46,368 nucleotides of DNA from Eubacteriales Family XIII. Incertae Sedis bacterium. GTDB taxonomy: Bacteria > Bacillota > Clostridia > Peptostreptococcales > Anaerovoracaceae. Positions within the stretch are counted from its first letter, which is position 1, and each line of letters begins with the position of its first letter. The DNA is taken from positions 1-46,368 of the forward strand of contig JAISNR010000135.1 of NCBI GenBank assembly GCA_031276135.1, given 5' to 3'. The translations under genes and the position numbers were made by a program. Below the pieces are notes generated by a model. It worked only from the letters and a program-made list of their open reading frames with translations. It did not search any database and was not told where the DNA came from. This document shows, one piece after another, positions 35,604 through 43,500 of this stretch.

Positions 35604-37661
35604 ATGGGTGAGGAAAAACTGTACGGCTATGCCGGGAAGATCGCCCGAATCGATCTGACGCACCGATCTGTGGAATGCATCCCGACATCGAAGTACGCGC
35701 CGAAATACATCGGCGGACGCGGGATATGCAACAAGATTTACTGGGACGAGGTCGGTCCCGGCGTCGGGGCTTTCGACCCCGAGAACAAGGTCATCCTCAT
35801 GACCGGCCCGACGACGGGAACCGGCATCCCGACGGGCGGACGCACTTCCGTCTGCGGGATCGCTCCCAACAGCCTGCCGGAGCAGTATTGCTGGGGCAAC
35901 ATCGGCGGATGGTTCGGGGCACACCTGAAATTCGCGGGCTGGGACGGCTTTATCATCGAGGGGAAGGCCGACGCGCCGACCTATGTCTTTATCGACGACG
36001 GTGCGATCACCTTCCATTCCGCGCACGAATTGTGGGGCATGCTCGTGCATGACGCGCAGCACAAGCTGGAAGAGCTTCTCGGCAAGGACGTGACGAGCCT
36101 CGTCATCGGCCCGGCCGGGGAAAACCGCGTGCGCATCGCGAGCATCACTTCGAGCAACGACAACGTCGCCGCGAAGGGCGGCTTGGGCGCCGTGTGGGGC
36201 TCCAAGAATTTGAAGGCCGTCGCGGTGCGCGGCACGGGCTTCATCGAACCCTACGATATCCCCAAACTCTTGGAGTTGCGGCGCAGGATGGGCAATCCGC
36301 AGCGCCGTTTGAATCCGATCCGGTACAAGGACGCGTGCACCTTCCGCCCGCATATCCGCTTCGACATGCCGGAGGGCGAGATCATCAAGGAGGCGCGTGT
36401 GACCTGCAGCTACGGTTGCAACCAGCGCTGCAATCTCTTCGTGCTGGATACGAAATCCGCCTTTCCGCGCAAACGCACGAATCAGGTGCACAAGTGCATC
36501 GGCGTATACGCGTTCAAGATGATGAATGATTCGGGATGGAACCCCGGCATGACCTTCCATACGGAAAAGAATTACGTTCCCGCCTGCCTGTGGATGGCCG
36601 GAACGCCGACCGCTCCGGACACGAGCGATCCTTACCTTGATGAACTGAACGCGCGCCGCATCGGCAATACGATGAATTTCTGGGACGGCGATTACGATCG
36701 CGGCAACGTGATCAACGACCTGTGCACGCAGTACGGCATAGACAAATGGGATGTGATCGTTTGGCTGATGACGTGGCTGATCATGGGCAAGCGCACCGGC
36801 GTCTTGAGCGACGCGGATTTCGGCATGGAGATCGACCCCGGCTCCGAGGCGTTCATGACGCAACTCCTGCACAGCATCACCTATCGCGAAGGATATTGGG
36901 GCAATCTGCTCGCGGACGGGATGGCGCGGGCGATCCGAACCTTGGGCAAGGAAAAATACGGAGATACGATCTACAAGGATTTGATATCGAACGTCATACC
37001 CGGCAAACAGCTCGACATCCCCATCAGCTTTGAATCCGCATGGGGGCATTGCTTTCATTGGCAAGGCCGCGGCTATCAGGGAATCAACAACGCCGCCGCT
37101 TGGCTGCCCGCCACCCTGCTCCTGATGACCAACACGCGGGACGCGCAGACCAATTCGCACATCCACGAAACCTTGGAATACATGCATGCCGTGCAGGACG
37201 ACCCCTGCCACAACCCGCGCGTGGCCGAATGCGCGATCATGAACGAGGACAAGGCGGAGCTGAAGGAATCCATAACGAGCTGCGACCTGCAATGCCCGAA
37301 CATCTACTGGACGGACATGGAATGCGAGATGCTCTATGCCGCGACGGGCATAAAGATGACGGAAGAGGAACTCAAGCGCTACTGCCGGCGTTCGAAGAAC
37401 CTGTTCCGCGCGATTCTGATCCGCAACCACGGGCGGACGCGCGAGATGGAGGTCAATGAGGTCTATCCGCCTCTGCGCTATCCGGATTGCGAGGGCGTCA
37501 CGGTTTCATTCGAAGATTTCAACGATTTGGTGGATATGTACTATGCGGGTCGAGGATGGGATCGCGAAACGGGATGGCCCACGCGCGCCGCGTATGCGGA
37601 ATGCGATCTCGGCGATGTCGCCGACGCGCTCGAAAGAATCGGCAAGGCGCCGCCGCAGTGA
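35604..37661 (+). CDS. Aldehyde:ferredoxin oxidoreductase family protein (tungsten/molybdenum-pterin)
   Basis: GYAGKIARIDLTHRSVECIPTSKYAPKYIGGRGICNKIYWDEV, GWDGFIIEGKADAPTYVFIDDG, NVAAKGGLGAVWGSKNLKAVAVRGTG, CSYGCNQRC. Confidence 0.93.
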   Translation: MGEEKLYGYAGKIARIDLTHRSVECIPTSKYAPKYIGGRGICNKIYWDEVGPGVGAFDPENKVILMTGPTTGTGIPTGGRTSVCGIAPNSLPEQYCWGNIGGWFGAHLKFAGWDGFIIEGKADAPTYVFIDDGAITFHSAHELWGMLVHDAQHKLEELLGKDVTSLVIGPAGENRVRIASITSSNDNVAAKGGLGAVWGSKNLKAVAVRGTGFIEPYDIPKLLELRRRMGNPQRRLNPIRYKDACTFRPHIRFDMPEGEIIKEARVTCSYGCNQRCNLFVLDTKSAFPRKRTNQVHKCIGVYAFKMMNDSGWNPGMTFHTEKNYVPACLWMAGTPTAPDTSDPYLDELNARRIGNTMNFWDGDYDRGNVINDLCTQYGIDKWDVIVWLMTWLIMGKRTGVLSDADFGMEIDPGSEAFMTQLLHSITYREGYWGNLLADGMARAIRTLGKEKYGDTIYKDLISNVIPGKQLDIPISFESAWGHCFHWQGRGYQGINNAAAWLPATLLLMTNTRDAQTNSHIHETLEYMHAVQDDPCHNPRVAECAIMNEDKAELKESITSCDLQCPNIYWTDMECEMLYAATGIKMTEEELKRYCRRSKNLFRAILIRNHGRTREMEVNEVYPPLRYPDCEGVTVSFEDFNDLVDMYYAGRGWDRETGWPTRAAYAECDLGDVADALERIGKAPPQ

Positions 37662-37687
37662 GCACACTGAGCGGACCTTTACGGGAG

Positions 37688-38425
37688 ATGATGAAAGAAA
37701 TGGGTTTTTATAAGATCATTCCTCTGCATTTGGGCACGATCACGCGGCCCAAATCCAATATGATCCTCGACAATCCGCCGAGCGACGAACGCGGGGACTT
37801 TCCGCTTCTCGCCTATTATCTGGAGGGAGCGCGCAGGATTCTCGTGGATACAGGCGGCAACCCGCCGGACGATCCCTACGGCCAAAAGGCGCAGCCGTAT
37901 GCGCGCACGCCGGAACAGGAATTGCCGAACGCGTTGCGCGCCGCCGCAGGCGTCGCGCCTGCGGATATCGAGATTGTGATCCTGACGCATCTGCACTGGG
38001 ATCATGCGGCGAACAATCACCTGTTGCCGAACGCGCGCTTTTACTGCCAGCGCGCCGAATACGATTTTATTCAAAACCCCACGCCCGAGGCGAGCATGGG
38101 TTACGAATTCGAACGCGTGCGCAGGACGTCCTACGAACTCGTGGACGGCGATGCCCGGCTGTTCGATTCCGTTTCCGTGTTGCTGACGCCGGGGCATACG
38201 AAGGGCGGACAGTGCGTCGTCGTGGATACGGCGGAAGGCAAGGTCGTGTTGACGGGCGATCTGGTCACCCTGCGCGAGAGTTACCGCATGGATCCGCCCA
38301 TGCCGAACGGCCTGTGCATCGACAGAAAGGCCATGCTGGCGAGTCTGTCGAAAGTAAAAGCCGTTTCGGAGAAGATCATGCCGGGACACGATCCGAGCGT
38401 GCTGCTTCCGGACGCCACTTGGTAA
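37688..38425 (+). CDS. MBL-fold hydrolase (AHL-lactonase-like)
   Basis: LTHLHWDHAANNHLLPNARFYCQRAEYDF, LTPGHTKGGQCVVVDTAEGKVVLTGD, MPGHDPSVL. Confidence 0.88.
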   Translation: MMKEMGFYKIIPLHLGTITRPKSNMILDNPPSDERGDFPLLAYYLEGARRILVDTGGNPPDDPYGQKAQPYARTPEQELPNALRAAAGVAPADIEIVILTHLHWDHAANNHLLPNARFYCQRAEYDFIQNPTPEASMGYEFERVRRTSYELVDGDARLFDSVSVLLTPGHTKGGQCVVVDTAEGKVVLTGDLVTLRESYRMDPPMPNGLCIDRKAMLASLSKVKAVSEKIMPGHDPSVLLPDATW

Positions 38426-38437
38426 ATCGAGGTTAAT

Positions 38438-39247
38438 ATGAAAAATGAAGAGAGGAAACGCGGCGTAAGACTTCATGGAAAAATCGCCATAATCACAGGC
38501 GCAGGTTCCGGCATGGGGCGTGCATCGGCGAAGCGTTTCGCCGAGGAGGGCGCGAAAGTCGTCGTCGCCGACATCACGGACGCGGGCAACGAAACCGTTG
38601 CGGAGATCAAAACCGCAGGAGGCGAAGCCGTCTTTGTCAAGACGGATGTGTCCAAGCCGGAGGACTGCCAAAGGATGGTCGATGCGGCGCTTAAAGCTTT
38701 CGGAAAGCTGAACGTTCTGTACAACAACGCAGCCCTGCCGCAGAAGGAAAAGAGCTTTGCGGACGTTTCGAACGATGAGTGGGATCGCATCATGAACGTC
38801 AACCTGCGCGGGCCTTTCTTCGCTTGCAAGGCCGCGTATCCCGCCTTCCTGAAGGCCGGAGGCGGCGTTTATCTCGCGACGGCCTCCCTCGGCGCGATCA
38901 TGCCGCGCGCGATGAGCGCGGTCTATTCCCCGTCCAAGGCCGGACTCATCTGCCTGTACAAGGTTCTCGCGAGCGAATTGGCGAAGGACAATATCCGCGC
39001 GAACGTCATCTTGCCCGGACCGACCGCGAGCCCGATGCTGAAGCAGTTCATGGGCGGCGACAGAGAGAGCATGTCGGATGAGGAAATAAAGAATATCGTG
39101 GCAAAATCCATGGCCTTCGGCCGCTGTGTGGAACCCTTGGACGTCGCGAACGCGGCGGTGTTTCTGGCCTCCGACGAGGCCGGCATGATCTCCGGCGAAA
39201 CCCTGCTGGTGGACGGCGGACGCTCTGTGGCGCGCGGCAGGGATTGA
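38438..39247 (+). CDS. Short-chain dehydrogenase/reductase (SDR)
   Basis: AIITGAGSGMGRASAKRFAEEGAKVVVADI, VYSPSKAGLICLYKVLASELAKDNIRANVILPGPTASPM. Confidence 0.95.
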   Translation: MKNEERKRGVRLHGKIAIITGAGSGMGRASAKRFAEEGAKVVVADITDAGNETVAEIKTAGGEAVFVKTDVSKPEDCQRMVDAALKAFGKLNVLYNNAALPQKEKSFADVSNDEWDRIMNVNLRGPFFACKAAYPAFLKAGGGVYLATASLGAIMPRAMSAVYSPSKAGLICLYKVLASELAKDNIRANVILPGPTASPMLKQFMGGDRESMSDEEIKNIVAKSMAFGRCVEPLDVANAAVFLASDEAGMISGETLLVDGGRSVARGRD

Positions 39248-39310
39248 TCTTTGCGAGCGATGAACACCGGATTCGGCCGCCGGCATCGAAAAAGGAGAGT
39301 GAGTCAAGGC

Positions 39311-40585
39311 ATGGGCATGACAATGTCGGAAAAAATCATCGCCGCGCACGCGGGCGTACAGCATGTGAAACCCGGCGACATCGTCACCTGCGATGTCGAT
39401 TGGATCGGGATACACGATATGTTTTTCACGGTCGGCGGGCAGGGGGATTTCAGCAAGATCAAGCAGCTGCACGATCCGGACAAGACGGTGGTGCTGCTCG
39501 ACCACGGCGTGCCTTCGCCGACGCCGGCGGACGCGGAAGGGGCGTGCAGAGCGAGGACTTTCGTGAAAAAACACGGCATCAAGAACTTCTTTGACGTGGG
39601 CAATCACGGCGTGATCCATCAAAAACTTGCGGAGGAAGGCTTCGCGGCGCCCGGCAAAATGATCGCCTGCGGGGATTCGCATACCTGCGCGGCGGGCGCG
39701 TTCAACTGCGCGGCCAGAGGCTTTGGACCCGCAGATATGATCTACGTCCTGTGCGTCGGCCAAAATTGGTACCAAGTCGCGCCCACGGTGAAATACGAGC
39801 TGTACGGCGCGCTGCCGGATTTGGTTACGGCGAAGGACCTGTTTTTGCATATCGCGGGCGTATTCGGCGAGGCGACGAATCAAAACGTGGAATTCGGCGG
39901 ACCGGGCCTTTCGTCCCTGTCCGTTCCGTCCAGACAGAGCGTTGCGACGATGTGCGCGGAGATCAACGCGGAGTTTGCCGTCTTTCCGCATGACGATGTG
40001 CTGGAAAACTATCTGCGCGGCAGGGCGCGGGGCGCTTATGAGCCGGTCGCGGCGGATGCGGACGCCGTGTACGACGCGGTCAGGCGGATCGATTTGAACG
40101 AGCTTGCGCCCTATGTTTCGGGTCCGCATTCCATACCGAACAATTGCGCGCCCGTGCGCGCGTCGGAAGGCCTGCCCATACAGCAGGCCATCCTCGGTTC
40201 GTGTTCAAACGGCCGCATCGAGGATCTCGCCCTCGCCGCTCGGTTGATCAAGGGCAAGAAGGTTGCGGACGGCGTGCGTTTCCTCGTGACGCCGGCCTCG
40301 CAGGCCATCTATCTGGAGGCTTTGCGGAAGGGTTATCTGGAAACCTTGGCGGAAGCGGGCGCTGTGATCACGAACGCGACCTGCGGCGCCTGCTACGGCG
40401 GGCATTTGGGTCTGATCGGCACGGGCGAGCGTTGCGTCTCCACGACCACGCGAAATTTCAAGGGACGCATGGGGAGCGCGGATGCGGAGATCCTGCTGGC
40501 CGGCCCCGCGACCGTGGTCGCTTCCGCCGTCTGCGGCCGGATAAGCGATCCGCGCAATTGCTTTGAGAGGGGTGTGCCGCAATGA
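39311..40585 (+). CDS. Aconitase-family hydro-lyase large subunit (LeuC/DmdA-like)
   Basis: IACGDSHTCAAGAFNCAARGFGPADM, ILGSCSNGRIEDLALAARLIKGKKV, NATCGACYGGHLGLIGTGERCVSTTTRNFKGRMG. Confidence 0.93.
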   Translation: MGMTMSEKIIAAHAGVQHVKPGDIVTCDVDWIGIHDMFFTVGGQGDFSKIKQLHDPDKTVVLLDHGVPSPTPADAEGACRARTFVKKHGIKNFFDVGNHGVIHQKLAEEGFAAPGKMIACGDSHTCAAGAFNCAARGFGPADMIYVLCVGQNWYQVAPTVKYELYGALPDLVTAKDLFLHIAGVFGEATNQNVEFGGPGLSSLSVPSRQSVATMCAEINAEFAVFPHDDVLENYLRGRARGAYEPVAADADAVYDAVRRIDLNELAPYVSGPHSIPNNCAPVRASEGLPIQQAILGSCSNGRIEDLALAARLIKGKKVADGVRFLVTPASQAIYLEALRKGYLETLAEAGAVITNATCGACYGGHLGLIGTGERCVSTTTRNFKGRMGSADAEILLAGPATVVASAVCGRISDPRNCFERGVPQ

Positions 40586-41076
40586 TCATAAAAGGGAAAG
40601 TATGGAAATTCGGAGACGACATCAACACGGATCTCATCTTTCCGCACACCGCTTTTCGGGTTTCGCCCGAAGAGCAGCCGAGGTATGTGTTCAGCGACAA
40701 CCGCCCCGGCTGGAGCGCCTCGGTCGGACGGGGCGACATCATCGTGGCAGGCCGGAATTTCGGAACGGGCTCCAGCAGGCCGGGCGCGGTCCTTTTGAAA
40801 CGCCTCGGCCTCGGCGGCATGCTTTCCGACAGCATGAACGGCCTGTTCTTCCGAAACTGCATAGGCTACGGCTTCCCCGCCATGCAGTGCGCGGGCGTGA
40901 GCGCGCTCTTCGATGAAGGTGATGTCGCCGAATTCGACTTGACAAGCGGTGAGATCCGGAATCTGACGAGCGGTGCGACCGCTTTGGGAAATCCGATTTC
41001 CCGGAGCATGGCGGAGACCCTGGAAGCGGGAGGTATATTTGAACTGCTGACACAAAAGGGCTATATCGAAGCTTAG
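40582..41076 (+). CDS. Aconitase-family hydro-lyase small subunit (LeuD/DmdB-like)
   Basis: GKVWKFGDDINTDLIFP, IIVAGRNFGTGSSRPGAVLLKRLGLGGMLSDSMNGLFFRNCIGYG; ATGA overlap with large subunit. Confidence 0.92.
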   Translation: MIIKGKVWKFGDDINTDLIFPHTAFRVSPEEQPRYVFSDNRPGWSASVGRGDIIVAGRNFGTGSSRPGAVLLKRLGLGGMLSDSMNGLFFRNCIGYGFPAMQCAGVSALFDEGDVAEFDLTSGEIRNLTSGATALGNPISRSMAETLEAGGIFELLTQKGYIEA

Positions 41077-41099
41077 ATCGCAAAGGAGGGCAAAATCCC

Positions 41100-41396
41100 G
41101 TGATCATCGCAAACGTTTTGTACAAGATCAAACCGGGCCAAAGGAACGCTTTCCTCGCCGCGTGCCGTGAGATCGGGCTTTTGGAAAACACGCACAAGGA
41201 AAAAGGGAACATCGCCTACGATCATTACCTTCCCGTCCACGACGAAAACGCCGTATTCTGCGCGGAACTCTGGGAGGACGCGGACGCGTTCACGGCGCAC
41301 AGAAGCGCGCCGCATGTGGTGAAATTTCAAGATGTGAAGAAGCGCTATGTCGCGGACGCGGATCTCAGCGTGTTCGAGGGGGCGCGAAAGGAATAA
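41100..41396 (+). CDS. ABM-domain protein (putative quinol monooxygenase/YgiN-like)
   Basis: IIANVLYKIKPGQRNAFLAACREIGLLENTHKEKGNIAYDHYLPVHDENAVFCAELWEDADAFTAHRSAPHV; GTG start. Confidence 0.82.
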   Translation: MIIANVLYKIKPGQRNAFLAACREIGLLENTHKEKGNIAYDHYLPVHDENAVFCAELWEDADAFTAHRSAPHVVKFQDVKKRYVADADLSVFEGARKE

Positions 41397-41418
41397 TCGA
41401 GAAAGGAAGGCAACTGTT

Positions 41419-42294
41419 ATGGTAAAGAATCCCGGAAAGGTGCTGCGGGAAAGGCTGAAGAAACCGGGGATCCTCATGGCACCGGGCGTATATGACGGCA
41501 TCTCGGCGCGCGTTGTGGAACAGGCCGGCTTTGAACTCGCTTACCAGACGGGGGCGGGCGTGGCGGCCGGGGCGATCGCGCAACCCGATATCGGGCTGAC
41601 GACGATGAACGACACGGTGAACGTGTGCAGGACGCTGGCGATGAAACTGAACATCCCCCTGATCTGCGACGCGGACACGGGTTACGGAAACGCCCTGAAC
41701 GCCATTCGGACCGTGCATGAGTTCGAGATGGCCGGCGCGGCGGCCGTGCAGATCGAGGATCAGGTCGCGCCCAAGCGCTGCGGGCACCTGAGCGGAAAGA
41801 CGGTGATTCCGGCCGACGAATACGTGCAGAAGCTGAAGGCTGTTCTGAAAGAACGGTATTATGCGGAAACACTGATCATCGCACGGACGGACGCGCGCGC
41901 CGCAGTCGGCTTCGACGACGCCGTGGAACGCGGCAAGATGTACATCGAAGCCGGGGCGGACATCCTGTTCTTCGAGGCGCCGCAATCGATCGAGGAGATT
42001 GAGAAGGTGGCGAAGCTCTTTGCCGGGCAACTGCCTGTCCTGATCAATCAGGTGATCGGCGGGCGTACGCCCGAATTGACGGCCGACGAGTTTGAACAAC
42101 TGGGCTTTAAGATCGTCATATTCCCGTCCGTCATGCCCTATTACGCTTCGCTTATGCTGCGCAAGGCGGCGGACAGCATCATGGAGAAAAAGACGGACAG
42201 GGACATCGTTCCGGGCGGCGACGGCTCGAACATGTTCCGCACGATGGGACTCGAGGAATGGCAGGCCAAAGATAAGGAATACCGCGTCGAATAG
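41419..42294 (+). CDS. Isocitrate lyase/PEP mutase family C-C lyase (methylisocitrate / 2,3-dimethylmalate lyase-like)
   Basis: ILMAPGVYDGISARVVEQAGFELAYQTGAG, LICDADTGYGNALNAIRTVHEFEMAGAAAVQIEDQVAPKRCGHLSGK (KRCGH), IIARTDARA. Confidence 0.93.
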   Translation: MVKNPGKVLRERLKKPGILMAPGVYDGISARVVEQAGFELAYQTGAGVAAGAIAQPDIGLTTMNDTVNVCRTLAMKLNIPLICDADTGYGNALNAIRTVHEFEMAGAAAVQIEDQVAPKRCGHLSGKTVIPADEYVQKLKAVLKERYYAETLIIARTDARAAVGFDDAVERGKMYIEAGADILFFEAPQSIEEIEKVAKLFAGQLPVLINQVIGGRTPELTADEFEQLGFKIVIFPSVMPYYASLMLRKAADSIMEKKTDRDIVPGGDGSNMFRTMGLEEWQAKDKEYRVE

Positions 42295-42317
42295 GCGCGC
42301 GCAAGGAGGAAACGAAT

Positions 42318-43472
42318 TTGAAAACGAGAGATTTGGTGCCGTTCAGATGCACGATCATGCGCTGCGGCACAAGCAAGGGCATATTCTTGCACAAAAATCA
42401 TCTGCCGCAGGATGAGGCGCGCAGGGATCGCGTGATCTTGGCGATCTTCGGCAGTCCGGATCCGAGGCAGATCGACGGCCTCGGCGGCGCGGAGCCCCTG
42501 ACGAGCAAACTGGCACTGATCGGGCCGCCGACGCGCGAAGACGCGGATGTGGACTATACCTTCGGTCAGGTGGAGATCGGCAAGCCCTTCATCCACTATT
42601 CCGGCCTCTGCGGCAATATTTCCTCCGGCATCGGCACCTTTGCGATCGAAGAGGGCTTGGTGCGCGCGGAGGAACCCGTCACGCGCGTGCGGGTGCACAG
42701 CACGAACACGCAACAGGTTTACACGCTCGATGTGCCGGTCAGGGACGGTTTGCCGCTCGCCATCGGGGATTACAAGGTGGACGGCGTTCCCGGGACGGGC
42801 GCGAAAGTCACGGTCGACATGGTCGGCACCGTGGCTTCCATGCGAAAGGGCTTGTTCCCGACCGGAAACAAAAAAGACAAACTCGATATTCCCGGTTTGG
42901 GAGAGGTCACGGTTTCCGTCGTGGACGTCGTGAACCCCTGCGCCTTCATCCGCGCGGAAGAACTCGGGCTGAAGGGCGACGAGATATCGAAGGACATGAC
43001 GAAGGAAGTCTACGGTTTCATGGATGTCATCCGATCCAAGGTCGCGAAGCTGCTCGGCCTGGAAAACTGGGACTTGCAGGAAAGCAAGGACCCGACGCCC
43101 TTCCTCGCCTTCGTGGCCGCCGCGCGCGATTACACGAATCACTTGAGCGGCGAAACGGTCAAAGGGGAGGACGTGGACTTTCTGTCGCGCGTATACTTCC
43201 TTGGAAGCATTCATCAGACATACCCCGGCAGCATCTCCTGCGTCACGGCTGCGGCGGCCAAGCTGCCCGGCACGGTCGTATATGAGTTGAGCCGGCAAAG
43301 CGGAAGCGGCACGGTGCGCATCGGCCATCCGGGCGGCGTGATCGATGTGGAGGCGGAGGCCGGAACGGACGCCGCCGGAAACGATGTGATCAAAAAGGTG
43401 ACCTACGGAAGGACGGCGCGCCGCATCATGGACGGCACGGTATATGTGCCGCGCAATCTGATTGAAAGATGA
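42318..43472 (+). CDS. PrpF-family isomerase (2-methylaconitate / methylitaconate isomerase-like)
   Basis: CTIMRCGTSKGIFLHKNHLP, DGLGGAEPLTSKLALI, SGLCGNISSGIGTFAIEEGLV; TTG start after AAGGAGG. Confidence 0.9.
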   Translation: MKTRDLVPFRCTIMRCGTSKGIFLHKNHLPQDEARRDRVILAIFGSPDPRQIDGLGGAEPLTSKLALIGPPTREDADVDYTFGQVEIGKPFIHYSGLCGNISSGIGTFAIEEGLVRAEEPVTRVRVHSTNTQQVYTLDVPVRDGLPLAIGDYKVDGVPGTGAKVTVDMVGTVASMRKGLFPTGNKKDKLDIPGLGEVTVSVVDVVNPCAFIRAEELGLKGDEISKDMTKEVYGFMDVIRSKVAKLLGLENWDLQESKDPTPFLAFVAAARDYTNHLSGETVKGEDVDFLSRVYFLGSIHQTYPGSISCVTAAAAKLPGTVVYELSRQSGSGTVRIGHPGGVIDVEAEAGTDAAGNDVIKKVTYGRTARRIMDGTVYVPRNLIER

Positions 43473-43500
43473 TCGCTGTTAGGATTGCGACGGAACGGCA

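Noticed and set aside
33296-35605. 769-aa minus-strand ORF
   Set aside because: Antisense to the MmgE/PrpD pair and the ferredoxin; low-complexity Arg/His-rich translation, no family motif.
35469-37430. 653-aa minus-strand ORF opposite the AOR gene
   Set aside because: Same antisense-frame artefact; the sense strand has clear AOR motifs.
37679-40129. 816-aa minus-strand ORF
   Set aside because: Antisense shadow of the MBL, SDR and LeuC-like genes caused by GC-rich codon bias; Arg/His-rich translation with no recognisable domain.
39311-41076. Leucine biosynthesis leuCD
   Set aside because: No leuA or leuB nearby; context with ICL-type lyase and PrpF-type isomerase in a catabolic operon points to another hydro-lyase substrate.
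32276-43472. Standard 2-methylcitrate cycle operon
   Set aside because: PrpD-, PrpB- and PrpF-like families are present, but no methylcitrate synthase and no AcnD; the hydratase is split LeuC/LeuD type and AOR/ferredoxin genes are embedded.
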